Made by a program: the position numbers and the translations under genes. The notes under the pieces were generated by a model. The model did no database searches. It was not told the origin of the DNA and worked only from the letters and a program-made list of their open reading frames with translations. 64,000 nt of DNA from Karalla daura (lineage: Eukaryota > Chordata > Actinopteri > Chaetodontiformes > Leiognathidae): the NCBI GenBank assembly GCA_029224185.1, contig CM055196.1, positions 9,900,509-9,964,508 of the forward strand, given 5' to 3'. Below are positions 1 through 12,555 of this stretch, in pieces (position 1 is the first letter of the stretch; every line of letters begins with the position of its first letter).

Positions 1-580
1 TGCACAATCACTGGAGTGATGCTCGTAAAATGGAAAAAGGGAAAAAAAAAACACATGGGTCACATTAACCACTAAAAGTGTGAGCCATTATGGGGTTTGG
101 ATTGATTGCAACTGGATTAATTAAAATAAATTAAAGTGTTCTTTTTTTTCAAAGTTTTTGGTTAAAAAAAACTGGTGAATGAGCTTTTTCTATTGAGTTC
201 TCTCTATAGCACTTTGGTGTCTTTGTTTGTCTGCCATGAAACTCCACTCGAGAGATATCTTGGCCCATTGCCTGCTGCCATTTTTTTGGATACACCTTAC
301 TGTCACACATTCATGTTGTCTCTGGCGCACAGTTGCCTACATCTGCTTCCTCCTGGGCCAGACAACATCAAAGTTTGCTCTAGTGATTTAACATGTCAAG
401 ACAGAGGAAGTGTGCCACTTTCTGCCTGCTGGAACCTAAAACCAGATCATGCTTGCTGCTCTGGAGTTTCTGTGCGTCTTTATAATTCAGCGATTCAGTT
501 TTTTGTTATATTAAAATTGTGTTATATATGAAGACATTTTAATATAAAATTAAATATAGCCAAATAAAACAACAGCTACA
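1..580. other. Unique AT-rich sequence, no gene recognised
   Basis: The stretch has A and T runs and an open frame of 118 codons at 175-531 (+). That frame shows no domain, no codon bias that I can see and no splice context, so I treat it as chance. Confidence 0.6.
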
Positions 581-830
581 TCCATCTGTCTATTACATTA
601 CCTGCTTAGTAATTATAATGGTGTTGTGGGTATGTTGTGGGCCTGTCCCCAGTGCATATGAGGCTAAGGACAGAGCACCAGTTCATCACAAGGCACACAA
701 ACCATTCATTTTCAAACTCACACCTGGGTATGGTTTATTTAGTCATGAGGAGACCAAGCAAACTCCACATAGAAAATCCATATGCAAAAACATGGATCTT
801 CTGGCTATGACAGAACAGCACTATTCAACA
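581..830 (-). repeat. SINE-like repeat (tRNA-headed, ATGGATGG-tail family), nearly full length
   Basis: Read on the plus strand, the copy begins with the tail complement (tccatctgtctatta), passes the block around caccagttcatcac (675-690), then the block gcaaactccacatagaaa, and ends with the head complement gatcttctggctatgaca near 797. This order matches the minus orientation of the abundant fish repeat whose plus strand reads 'cctcacagcaagaaggtc ... tttgcatgttctcc ... tccagggtgtacccc ... ggatgg'. It is clearly decayed, with many point changes. The open frame at 618-866 lies inside it and is not a gene. The family is recognised from general knowledge of fish genomes, and no library name is claimed. 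Confidence 0.75.
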
Positions 831-1860
831 AAACTCCATGTCGATCCAAAGCAGCATTTTGGATAGATTATGAAGATATCACAGATAACGTGATTTGTGA
901 CTTGACTGAAAGATAGCGAGAGTCATCTGGCAGTCTGTCAATGCAACCCCTCAAAATAATCTAATTTACCCACACAGTAAAGAATTAACATGAGGGGATA
1001 TGATTGCTTCAGTTTTAAAGGAACAAAATAATTTTCTGTCCAACAAAAATTCTTCTTTGACAATAAATACATCATCCCCATGTCCATGTTTGAAGGAAGT
1101 CAATGCACCAGCTGCAAGGAAGACAAGCCTGTTGTGGTTAGTTTAGTGCCTCAGGAAAGCAAGAAAGATGGATAAGAACTGTGACAGGGAAGGAAGGGAG
1201 AGAAGGGGAGCTGTAGGCCATGATGCTAAACAGACAGAATGTGGCACACCAGCAGATGTGCATATTAATAAACTGGCACAGTGTTTAAGTGCCACATCGC
1301 TGCCCGACTTTTATCTTGAAGAGACAAGTGATAAGAAGTTGTCATTTGGAAAAAGGCAGCACCTTCTTATCCCTACAGCGTCATATACTGCCAGCCTGAC
1401 GCCCGCCACAAGTCTCATACAGATACACAGATTAGAGTTTATGTATGTCATAAACGCATCTTTTATGTTAGGTAATGGTTGCAGTTTTTTTAAGGACTCA
1501 AAACAAAATGACCTTTTGGGATTCTGGGTGGTAATCTTTTGATTTCCCTTTTTGTACACAGAAGTCTCCCTGAATAATTTGAGCGATGCGTCCACCCATC
1601 ACAGATTGTAAACTTTCTTGATCTTACAGTGCGTCATCTTCCTCTTTGCATCTTATATGACCCTTGTTTTGGATTTACATGGGGTATTGGAAACTGAGGG
1701 CAGTGTATGGGGAAGATTGGTCACAGACATCCTACATGCTACATACTGTATTATTAGGCAATATACTGAACCACAAACTGGCCCAATCAGTAATGAGTGT
1801 ATGAGTATGTGTGAATTGTTAATAAGCAGTCTATTTAGCAATTACCATTTACCTTGTGGG
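831..1860. other. Unique sequence, nothing recognised
   Basis: Overlapping open frames occur on both strands (1168-1542 plus, 1311-1595 minus), which is typical of chance. I see no repeat, RNA or splice pattern. Confidence 0.6.
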
Positions 1861-2190
1861 GCTACATGATGACAGAGTGGTTCGTGCTGATGCCTCACAG
1901 CAAGAAGGTCACTGTTGGCCGACCATTTCTCTGTGCAGTTTGCATGTCAACCCCGTGTGCACCTAAGTCACTCTGACTACTCTGGTTTCCTCCCATAGTC
2001 AAAAAACATACATCAAGGCTGACAGGAAGCTAGGTGTGACTGAGAGGGGAAATGGTGTGTGTGCGCGTGGCCTGACATGGACTGGCAACCTATCCAGGGG
2101 GGTATTCTCCTGCCTTCACCCTATTTGAGATAGGCTTCAGCAGACCCCCGGCAACAACACTGGGTAGAAAGGGGGTAAGATAATGGATGT
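1861..2190 (+). repeat. SINE-like repeat, full-length plus-strand copy
   Basis: This is the best full-length copy in the window. It has the head (gtgctgatgcctcacagc, then aagaaggtcac), the middle blocks (gtgcagtttgcatgtc and tttcctcccatagtc with a following aaaaacata), the block ggcaacctatccaggg, the block gagataggcttcagcag, and the tail taagataatggatg. The order and spacing follow the common fish tRNA-derived SINE-like family. The tRNA-like B-box region is degraded in this copy. Parts of the 2121-2354 open frame fall in it. Confidence 0.85.
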
Positions 2191-2975
2191 ACCTCATTTA
2201 CCATGTGCACCTGGATGACACATACAGTACAGTAGAGGGGTGTGACAGCTGTAGTGGCTGAAAGAAAAGTCATCAGCATGGTTATAGTGATTATTTCTCC
2301 AGTCCAATCACCTTCAAGTTGAGATGTGCATGGAAATGATTTTTTTCTTTGCATATCTTGTGTCTAGCTAAACCTTGTTAACAGAGCCATGCAGTTGCCT
2401 ACATAACGATTACTTAACATTTCCCTTTTTTGTATCATGATGCATGTGTTATTTCTGAGGCAGTGCTTTCAAAGGAACCTGCTGAGTGCATTCCTTTGTT
2501 TTCCTCTTTGGAAAGGAGCACATTTAAATAAGCTCTCAAATCTTTCTTTCCCTTCAGTTTGTTCTTTTTGGGCTGGGTGAGTAAAGTGGAACATAACTAA
2601 ATTTGGCAACAGTCAAAAAGCAAATGGTAGCAGGATAAAACATGCATAACAGGATTACATCACATTCAAAAAGCAAAGTCGTGGCCCATAAATTCAAACA
2701 TGCTCCACTGGGACAGAACAATCTTTTGGTTTTCTGTCCATATTAGTCTCGGTACGGAATCGTGTATGAACCTGATGAGAAGTTTGAGGCTCACACATAA
2801 ACAAAACTGGTAGGTTTATGTTCTCAGTTCCTCCTGCAGCTGCCTGTGATACTTCCTGTAATTTTCCTTAATTATTGTGTGTTCCGCTGTGCCACCTGTA
2901 CCTCCTCCAGTCTGGCTCTCTGGTGCTCTGCTGAACCCCTCCTGTTAACAGCAGAATTTACAACCATGTTGGGTC
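2191..2975. other. Unique sequence, nothing recognised
   Basis: This AT-rich sequence has no open frame of note. The stretch 2850-2960, just before the GT repeat, is more balanced in base composition but shows no identifiable exon. Confidence 0.55.
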
Positions 2976-3089
2976 TGTGTGTGTGTGTGTGTGTGTGTAT
3001 GTGTGTGTGTGTGTGTGTGCATGTGTGTGTATGTGTGTGTGTGTGGGTGTGTGTGTGCATGTGTGTGTGTGTGTGCAATGTGTGTGTGG
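2976..3089 (+). repeat. Imperfect (TG)n microsatellite, about 114 bp
   Basis: Runs of TG are interrupted by TA, CA and GG dinucleotides (tgtatg, tgcatg, tgtggg) and by one caatg break near 3077. The interruptions suggest an old array. The open frames on both strands here (poly-CV and poly-TH readings) are products of the repeat. Confidence 0.97.
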
Positions 3090-4235
3090 AGTAATCTGCT
3101 GTGTTCATGACTGACTAAAGCTTTCCCACCTGTGAAAGCCAACTGGCATACAAATGTCGCTTTAATTACAGGAACCTCTGGATAGGACAGACGTACTGTG
3201 CATAAATCGCCCAAAACATAATGTAATTAAAGCCAAGAAATCAATTTTGTCTGTTGCAATTTGATATTTCGTTGTACGTTATCGCCATGTGTAAGTAAGT
3301 TTGAGTCATTTATACTGCCTCACCAAGCATTCTACCCCATGTGCCATAAGCATGTCTATCAAATTTGTTGTTTCTAATAGTCAAGAGATGGAATATCTCC
3401 AAGGCTTAGAAATATGCAATAGAATACAACAGAATAGTCGGCCTTCACTATTGCTCTTCCAATGTAATTGAAATACATGTTTCAAAAGTCAACCATTGTA
3501 AATCTATATCTACTGCACTTAGAATGGATGTTACAGTCACTTGTTCTTGAGCACAACCTTGTAAAATTTTACTGACACCACTTCTGTACCTAAAGTGAAT
3601 AAAGGGCAATGTGAGGAGTGAGCTGTGTACAGTGGTTTATTTCTGTTTCTGCTTTAATTGTTTTAATTGTTGATTTAATTGTTGATTTTAAAATTTTGCC
3701 AGATCATTCGTTCATGATGTCCTATGTGGCTCGAGCTGCTCCATATAGCTTGATGTGGCTTCTGTCAAAAATAGTGTGTATTCTCAATGGAACAGAGTGT
3801 AGAGCCATGTCTGGAAAGCTGCTGGGACATGTTGCAGCGCTTCAGGTGGAATCTCAAACATTGTCTGGGATGCAGCAGGAATGTGGAAACTGGGCTTCTG
3901 GGATTACAAGCCTCCTTTGAAACGAGCATGTCCAGACTGTTAGTTGTTAGTGGCCCTGGTGGCACATTGACCAATTCACATACACACCCATACACCCACA
4001 CACAAGTCGGAGGCACTTACCTGTCTCCATCACTCATTTCTACAGAAGCACTAACTTCAATTTCTGTGTTTGAAAATTGTACCAAACAAATAACTGGGTG
4101 ACAGAGAAGAAAAACAACAGACAAATACCTTATTTTTAAAATTCCCAAAAACTATACACTGCTGTCTCCCTGCTGGTATCCCTGCAAAACTCTGCCCCTC
4201 CCTCAGCCTTCAAAACCTACATCCACAGATGAATA
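3090..4235. other. Unique sequence, nothing recognised
   Basis: A short ttaattgttgattt tandem motif lies near 3655-3690, and an imperfect ACAC tract lies near 3977-4005. The open frames are short and overlapping, and no gene is supported. Confidence 0.55.
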
Positions 4236-4354
4236 AAGCCTACAGTACCAGATATTCCCAGGCAGTCTCCCATCCCAAAACCAATCATACCAGCCCTGCT
4301 TAACTGTGAAGATCTGATGAGGTCAGGTTTATTCAGGGAATTATGGCTGTAATC
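4236..4354 (-). pseudogene. 5S ribosomal RNA pseudogene, nearly full length
   Basis: The minus strand reads like a vertebrate 5S rRNA from end to end. In order it shows a 5' part equivalent to gcctacggccatacc (here diverged as gattacagccataatt), a block ctgacctcatcagatctt equivalent to the 'cccgatctcgtctgatctcgg' internal control region, then gttaagcaggg, then gggatgggagactgcctggg, and the 3' end tactgtaggctt. The length is about 119 bp, equal to the mature RNA, with at most about one net indel. The 3' half, including the box C side, is better preserved than the 5' half. Divergence is heavy and no T-run terminator follows the 3' end, so I call it a dead copy. It could also be the head of a 5S-derived SINE (SINE3 type), but I see no SINE body or tail next to it. 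Confidence 0.85.
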
Positions 4355-7300
4355 TCCATTCCACACCCACATCAAACTTTGTGGAAATGTGCTCAGTTTG
4401 GTGCATCTTACATAAGAATTTACAGACAATCCAGGCCTGTTATTGGCAGGGGCAGGAGATGGAACTAGAAGCTAGAAACTGGCATAGCCATAGGCCAACC
4501 CCTGAACACAGGTGTAGTCCAAAGGCAACACTCAACTAAAACATACAACTCTGCAGCTGCAACTTTTACAGCTTTCAGATAGTGAGCACTTGATCATTTC
4601 AAAACCGATTCATTTTCTCACTCATTTTGTATTACCTTGGAGGCATCCACATTTTAATCATCATTACCATGATCGTAATTACTATTCACATCATCATAAT
4701 CCTAAAGACATTAAACAAGCTGCTGCTAATTCCACATGACAAAGAGGTTTGGCGCATTCACTGCCTGAACTCTGTTGCTTTAAATTGCTTTCCAACCCCA
4801 AACGCTTGCTCAAGTCCCAAATGAGTTTGGCTCAGAGAATCGACAGACCTTTTACCCTGGCTATTACAATTCAGATGCAGAAATGTTCTGTAATTTAATC
4901 AGTCGTCATTTTGACGTGGACTAATTTGAGAGGAAATGTATATAAAAAAAAGGGCTGCACTACAAATTTTATGCCAAATAAGCAAAAGTGCCAATGGTTG
5001 ATAAATTCAACTCAGTTCAAACATAATTTAAATTTGCAAAACAGGTGTTTGGGTTATGTGGAAATCTTTTTTCTAAATATTGATGGCTGTCAGCATCGAC
5101 TCAGGAGGGAAAAGTGTGGCGAGGACCTCAGAAAATGTGCTGTCAAGAAGCAAAAACATGAAGGTTGGAGTGAGGTTTATTTATTATTTATTTATCACTT
5201 TTTTATTTTTTATTTTTTTTTTAGCTACAGCTGACATATTGATTATTTAAGCTCCAACCCTCTTCCAAAACCCACTTCCCTTAGGTAAATGCAGAATATT
5301 TAATGTGATTCAACTCTATAATTAAACTACAGGCATGAACTTAAGAGTAAGAAAAACAGTAAAGCTGCATGAAAAGAATCATGCGTGGAACAATGGAAAA
5401 AAGAAAGAGGATTTGGGGAGCACTGAAGTATTTTCCAGACACACACACTGTACTCTCGCCTCTCACGCTCTCTCTCTCTCTAGCAGAGTGAAAGACAAAA
5501 GACACACAAACAAACCAACACACACACAGTTTGTTACTTATTTTGTAATTCAAATCAAGGATGAGCTGGTGCTCAGCAAGCACACAGCATGGTGCCAGAG
5601 TGTCCGTCACTCCAGGGATCATGTACCGTGCATCATAACTCGGCCCTGGGATTAAGACATCCTGAACTTTCTACACAGCCACCTTGAGTCATCATTATGC
5701 ATTTTATTCTAATATGTACCTCTACTTGTTCCTGTCAAGATGCCAAATAATGATGTAGCAAAACAAACGTAAGCACATTAGAATACTTCACATTGTCCCA
5801 CCAAACAAAGTTTTGAGACTTTCTTTTTGAGACTGTCTTTCAGAAAACCTGAAACTGACAAAATAACTTTTAATTATCCACCATGGTCAAGTTCAAGGTC
5901 CAAATGCTGAGCATATTTTTAGCGCAGCGTAAAAGAGATGGTGTAGCTGTGAGGAAAGTATTTGGTGTCCTCATGTAGTTCCATTATCATCATACTATAA
6001 ATTCAACACCTTTATGACTCCAGTACAAGATTTAATGAAAAGAATAATTTGGACGATGTCACACCAGGTGCACAGCATCTGTAACAAATGGTAGGTTGTC
6101 TGGGATTTTGGAAAAAAGGTTCTCATTGAGCTTTGTATGCTGCTTTTGTTGCCAAGGTAGTTCATTGAAGAGCATATACACTAGAGGAGCACATTTGCCA
6201 CAAGGCTGTCTCTCTGACTGTGAGCTGGTAGACTTGCTGGTCTTTTTTTCTCTTTTCAATTGTGCAAAATTGCTTAACAATAGGGATTATACATTTGTAT
6301 TTGACATTCAGCCCTGCTGTCTTATCCAGCAACAGACAATGCAAAAAAAAAAATAAACTAATGAATTAAATAATGTGTTTAAACCAGTGGGGACCCCTCA
6401 GGGCCTTGAATGCCTTCAGACAAGGCTTGAAGAAATTCTGGACCAATAGGGAGGAGTGTTGAATAGAAAAACTGTTTCATTTTATTTTATTTTCTTTCAT
6501 CTACCTCAATCAGGACCCAGTCAGCTGTTCATTCATTAGTCAGAACTTCAGGAGCTGGAGAAGCCTCAGCTATCGCTGTATTCACATGGTGTCTGAATGA
6601 TCAGAAAAGATGTCTCTCCGATTGAGAAAACTGGTCGACTTGGCTTGATTTTGACGTCACAGCAAAATGGTGGACAAAAGAAGAAACAAGCGGTTTGCGG
6701 AGTGTACAGATGTAACAATGGATAATTGCTAATATAAAGCTTCAAAACTGTTTTAGCATTCTTGCATAAACATCACAATTTTTCTGTTTTTTATTTGTTT
6801 CAGATTTCTTGGAGGTTTTCTTTCTTCCTTTCCTTTCTTTTTAGTGCTTAAAATACATATAGATATTAAATTAATTATATTTCATTGGTCACCTGATCCT
6901 TTCCTTTGCTCCACAGTGTCCATAAAAATAAATAAATCAATAAATATCATAAGCTGTCATCAACCTGTGATTTACATGATCTGACCATCAAGATACAACT
7001 AATTTTCTTTGCAGCATCCATCCATCTTTTTCCCACGTTACAACACAGTAGATATTTGTCAGCTTGTATTCCTGCTTGTAAAGTCAACAATTCAGTGTAA
7101 ATGAAGGCAATGTTGACTTTTTTTTTTAAAAGAAAATAAATAAATATAAACGGCAAGAGACAGAGAAAAACGGAGGGAAAGGTCTGTTATTTTCCTGACC
7201 AATGTTGTTGTGAAACATGCAATCATGCCCACTGTCATGGAGCAGGAGAAGTGCTATGAGGTCTGCATTCAATGCCTTTGGGATGCTGGGGAGACATCAC

Positions 7301-7428
7301 TCCAAACTATGTGTGGCAGCTCAGATAGATGTTGATTTATGGTGCCCCTCTTGCCCTCTGCACCCCTATCTGTCTTCACCATCAGGCTGCATTTGCAAAG
7401 TTTGTACTAAACATGTAGTGCCAACCAC

Positions 7429-7430
<2 letters not shown>
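4355..7430. other. Unique AT-rich sequence, no gene recognised
   Basis: The stretch contains a T-rich tract with TTTA repeats (5176-5222), a short CT repeat (5466-5482), a run of A (6343-6352) and a T run near 7119. The block at 6640-6720 with tgacgtcacagcaaaatgg is more balanced in composition and may be a repeat fragment, but I cannot assign it. No exon is supported. Confidence 0.55.

Positions 7431-7490
<60 letters not shown>
7431..7490 (+). repeat. (AT)23(GT)7 compound microsatellite
   Basis: There are 46 bases of pure AT followed directly by 14 bases of pure GT, then a T run. The lack of interruptions suggests a young, variable array. The poly-YI open frames on both strands come from it. 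Confidence 0.98.
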
Positions 7491-8514
7491 TTTTTTCTTT
7501 TACTAAGTCAAGTGCATTTGGTTCAGGGACACTGCAGTATTGCACTGGTAACTGGTGGTTCCCATAATTATGTTTCAACAGTTTTGCATTGTTTTTATGT
7601 GCATAATCAGCTTCCCACCGAAACATACCACTCCTTGTTTCATTGCAACCATTTTACTACAACTTATGTGTGAAAGGTAGTTTTGAACAAAACCTTCTTA
7701 TGTGCTGTAGCCATTTGGAAGAAAGAGGTGTTTTAATAGGGTAGAGTGATGATGCAGAGTTACATTTGAGGTCAATTAAATTCATCCCTGCATAACTGTA
7801 TCTTTGTACTGTATCGTTTTCCTTTTTCACAGTTTGAAGCAGGTTTTTAGAAGGATGCCACCATTATTCTCTGGAAGTTGTCAAGGTCATGGTGCCGGAG
7901 CTATCCTACTAAGCATGTGACCATGTAATACATGTAATAAAATACAAAGCCAGTGCCCAAAGGACTAGCTAGTCATGCTCCTCTAAGAAAAGGACAGATA
8001 GCTTTAATCAAACATTACATATAATAGGCAGGGACCATTGCAGACTTTACCCACAGTATAATAAACTAGAGACAATTATGTGCTGGAGGATTTCAACAGG
8101 AAGAGCAACTTATTACAGTACCAGCACTAAATGAACATAATAACATAAAACTACTTTGGGGGATTTAGTTGGACAAACCTCACAAAAAGGTTTATTAATT
8201 ATGCACGGTTACCTCTTGTTGGTTTCTCCACCATTCTACAACCACATACTCCATCACAGTCAACATTAAACTACTACAATAAGGTTTTTAGGTCTCATTT
8301 GTTTAACCTGATGCCAGACATTTTTTACTGGTTCCAAAGTCCCCACTAATTATGAAAGAATATAGTCATATGTCAAATTAAACAGCAGAAGCTGGCCTAT
8401 AACCTGTAAAAAAACCTGATTTTATGATCCAAACACAGCCCAAACACTACACAAATAAACAACTAAACATCAAACTCGATGAAGCATCTGTGTGGACTTA
8501 CATTTCTGGCTCAT
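7491..8514. other. Unique sequence, nothing recognised
   Basis: This AT-rich sequence has no long frame, microsatellite or recognisable repeat. Confidence 0.5.
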
Positions 8515-9066
8515 ACATGACTGTACATGATGCGACACACATCAGCTACCACTCATTTGAAAGGGACCACCACAAAGCTTGGAACGATACCTGTTTGGTA
8601 TGAAGTCCATCATGACCTTTATTGTGGTCATTACTGGTTTCCATTGCTCTACATTTGCATAACTAGGCCTATGCATTTGGCAACGAATGCAATGGATATA
8701 TCCCCGAACACCATGTAGATTTAGCAAAGTGCTACCCCTTTTGCCAAACGCACAATCCGAAATGCATGGAAATTAAATCAGTTCTTCCCCTATGAGTGGT
8801 GAATCCGTCTGCCAAATATCAAAATTCAAATCCAAATAGTGTTCGAGTTATAAGCAGCAATGTACTTTTTCTTATCAAAGTGCTGCCCCTTGTGGTCGGT
8901 CATATAATCTGAAAAGTGTGAAGATGAAATCAGTTCTTTCTCTATGAGTGATGAATCTGGCTGCCAGTATCATCACATTAACATGAAAAATATGCAGTGG
9001 CGGTGTCGGCAGATGTGGTGGTCAGACCAAAACATGATATCACCGACACTTTGCATTTGGGAATAT
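8515..9066 (+). repeat. Interspersed repeat 'A', copy 1, with internal 151-bp tandem duplication
   Basis: The segment from 8726 is homologous to 59380-59606. Shared blocks are tgccccttgtggtc, a gaaat/gaaaa-tgtg block, ttcttcccc.atgagt, gccaaatatcaaaattc, tccgagttat (as ttcgagttat), an ACATGAAAAA-type block, and the end ccgacacttngcatttggg followed by atata. Within this copy the block starting aaagtgct.cccctt (8726) recurs at 8877, and tatgagtg.tgaatc (8791) recurs at 8942. Both pairs are 151 bases apart, so the copy carries two tandem units. The upstream part (8515-8725) has the same composition and ends in atatccccgaac, like the repeat's terminus, so it probably belongs to the element. The class is not known to me. 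Confidence 0.75.
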
Positions 9067-11058
9067 AATAATTAATCAATTAGTTAACTTATTGGTACCT
9101 CTATGAAAACTATTTTCTATTTTCACAATTCGCACAGAATAGAAATTTAATATGTAATTACAGGCATAACGTCCTAGTGCTACATTTTTCTACAATCTGA
9201 GGCTAGGAAATCTGTGTTTATTAGTGGAAAAGTGTTAGTGGAAATTCAGAGTTTTCACTCTGAATCTCATGGTCAAACCAATTCATCCTCTGTAGACTTT
9301 GGAAGCTTTGGCAACATGTTTGTTCACTTGGTGGAACAAGTGTGTAATCTGAGTCAATCGAATACCCTCAGTAATACACAAACTCAAAGGTTTTGTTGAG
9401 AGTCGTTTTTGTTTAGGGGCTAATTTTGGCAAGTATTGCACAGCTCCACTGTAGCTGGTTATACTGCTTTGGGTGCATATTAAAGGATAGAGCCCCCCAT
9501 GCCGAGTACAGATGTGATATGAAGCTTTGAAATGCTGATCATTCCTTTGTTTGGTGCTCACTCTCCTGCATTGTTTTCCAGTCACATTGGAAAATGAGAT
9601 GGAAAACAGGAAAACATCACCTACTGTATAACTTCCTTCCTGTTTATGTGGGCTTATGCCTCTGATCCAAGGTAACAAAAGTGTTCCAATAAAGTTAACA
9701 TCATGGCCATTCTTTAAATTGCCTCCTTGTTAACCTTAATTGTGTTTCCTGAAATTGAAACTAGTTCCGTAACTTACCATGTTCTTCTATTACAAAGGCC
9801 ATGCCTCAGTCTACACAATCATGGCTTTAATTATGCCTTACACTGAATTTGAAGGAGGAACTTTGTTAGAAACAATGAATTTGACACTCCTCAGAGAGGT
9901 ATCGGCAGATTGCATATTAATGTTATTTTGATGAAATCAAACTGAAGCTACAGTATAATTGGATTTAGATCATTCCCTGTCTTATCGAAGAGTCATTAAA
10001 ATTTTATTTTTTATTTTGTTCTATCAGAAACAGACTCTTTGGCATTGTCAGCAGGTGCTACAAAACCCCTGAATTACTTCAAAAAAATTACAGTACAGTA
10101 CTCCCAGCAGGTTCATAGACAGACCCAGGGAATGTTAAGTGAGTCCCCAGAACTGCATAATGATTGTCCAGCCTGTAATTAAAAAGTTTCTTTGTGGTAA
10201 ACCTATAAAAGACTGAAGAAAATATCTTGTTCCCACATATTGTAAAAAGTGTTTTATGTTACTATAGTATCACATTTGATTGAATGGGAAAGTGGTTAAA
10301 CATTATCTAATTGCTGTGTTAATATTTACCTTCCAGAATGACTTGGAAAAATATTATCAAACCTTGGATTGTTGCACCGTGTTGTGGTAATTACCAACCA
10401 TGCTGTGCATGTGTTCCTAGTTACCCCAAATGCCTTCATTCTTCTGTGAGGCACCACGGGCTGTATGAGCCCTCCCAGCAGGTGGCCATGTGCTCTGCCT
10501 CTGTTATCTCTGTAGTTATTCATGGCAGCAGGTGCACTCTCTGACATTTGCGGGGCGGGTCTTCAGCCTTTGTCTTCAAAGCCCTGGGGGAGTGCAGCAA
10601 CCGTGACTTTACAGCACCTGATCCTCTGTATGGCATATGCATTGGTCCATTACTCCATCACTGGTGTCACTGCACCAACGCAGGACATTAGTTATGTAAA
10701 AGGAAAAAAAATGGTCGGTGCAACAATTAGCATGCAGAGAAGCATTAGATCTCTGTATTTTCATATGAAAGAAACTTTCTGGAACAAAGTTCAACATCAG
10801 TGTTAAATTAATGTAATTTCTGCTTTGATGTTTATGCTCGGCACTCCTTGGAGACAAACTGGGCGGTGGTGGAAGAAAGGGTTCTAGAGACAGGAGCTAT
10901 TTGATTTATCCCACCACTTAGCCACTTATTAATGCACCACAACCAACATGGGGCCTTTGTCCAGAATCTACCCATGAACACATACCCTGTCTCACACTAC
11001 ATACCTGAGCCGAGGAGCCAGGTATGATGATATCTTTCACAATGTGGAGTTAAAACAA

Positions 11059-11060
<2 letters not shown>
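9067..11060. other. Unique sequence, nothing recognised
   Basis: Several short overlapping frames occur on both strands (for example 9283-9678 minus and 10522-10806 plus). None shows a domain. The block 10400-10640 is less AT-rich than its surroundings. Confidence 0.5.

Positions 11061-11091
<31 letters not shown>
11061..11091 (+). repeat. (GT)15 microsatellite
   Basis: A pure GT run of about 31 bases. Confidence 0.97.
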
Positions 11092-11092
<1 letters not shown>

Positions 11093-12555
11093 ACTTTGAT
11101 TTGAAGTGTGGTGAGTCATGGCTTATTTGTCAGATGAAGGTTGCACTTAAAGAGCTGCTTCAAAGAATAGTTATTTGTTCAATGGAATAACAACTTTAAC
11201 ATTTGAAAAGAAAGTGCCACTGAGAAAAAAGAAAAAAAAAATCACGAAAGCTCATCAAATTTCTTAAATGCCGGGACTTGCTAAATAGCTAATTTTCTGC
11301 ACACTTATCTTTCATTTTATCCATGTTTTAAGTACTCTGGTTTTTTGACAATTCAGATATTTAAAAATATTAATAGGTAATGTATGAAACCATCAATTTA
11401 TGATATGTACATACTCCATGTGGAACCCTCTTGGTGTGGGGAGTACAACAATATTTTGACAAGCATATTTTCATATTGCGTTAATGACTTGACATTTTTC
11501 TCATAGCTTTTATGGCTTTTATTGTGTCCTTATTCATGTCATGAATGGAGCAAAACCCCTCACAATGCAATTAGTGCCTTTAGTTGAGCTCTTTGATTCC
11601 TCAGTGAAATTCATGGTAGCGCTGAGGATCCTGCATTACATAGGGTATAACTCTAGTCATAAAGAAGCAATTCTTTGATGATGTTCCACTGGGACATGAA
11701 TATCAAACCGATAGACTGATTGAAAGACTTATGCTGATTCCACATCAGATCAAGAGCCAGAACATTGTCTTTGAGGAATTCCTTCAAACAGCTTAGATGA
11801 AAGATGAAAAAACTGCACCAAATGTAATTTAATGACGTTTTAAAACCTCATCCAGTTACAGCATCTGTATAATCAACTTTTTTTTCCTTTTTTAAACATT
11901 TTTTGCTGTAAATTGTCTCACTTTAATGTATAACTGTGAACAAAAAAAATGCTTTGATGTGTTGTTGTATGTTGTTTACAGAATACAGAAAAGAAATACC
12001 TTAGAGTTGTGTCAGTAGCCACCTTGAGGCTCTGTAGACCACCAACACACCCATTTTTTGCGTTGATTTGGCCGCAACTAACTGACCTGACTACGAACTC
12101 CACTTTGATGATCATCAACTTTTAGCTGACTTGAAAATAGCTGCAGCTTCAGTTGCTCCCAGAAAGATGCTAAAAACAGACAGAGGAACTATAAAATCAG
12201 TGGGGCAGATAGTGATTCAATGCTCTGAAAGTTAAATCAATTTGTAACAGTGACTTTGGATTCTTTGTTATTATCAGAATATTGAGAGTACAGAATACTA
12301 CACTAGTAGTGTAAGAAATGATGCATTAGCCAAATTATTGTTCTACCAAGAGTAAAAGTGCAAGTGTAGCATAATGAGAAAAATGCTAAAATGTTTGACT
12401 TTGTGTATTTAAGCATCGTAAGACAAATCAATTTGCAGCTTTTCAAGAAACACTTTCTATAAAGTGATATATCTCAGTACATTGTGCACAATGCCTGCCT
12501 ATGACTGATACAATATTTAAGACCTAAACTGTAATACTGTAATAACAAGACTCTG
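11092..12555. other. Unique AT-rich sequence, nothing recognised
   Basis: Short A and T runs occur (11228-11242, 11879-11896). No gene, RNA or repeat is recognised. Confidence 0.5.

Noticed and set aside
3960..4010. ACAC-rich stretch as another SINE-like copy
   Set aside because: Only the low-complexity part resembles the family. Neither head nor tail blocks are present.
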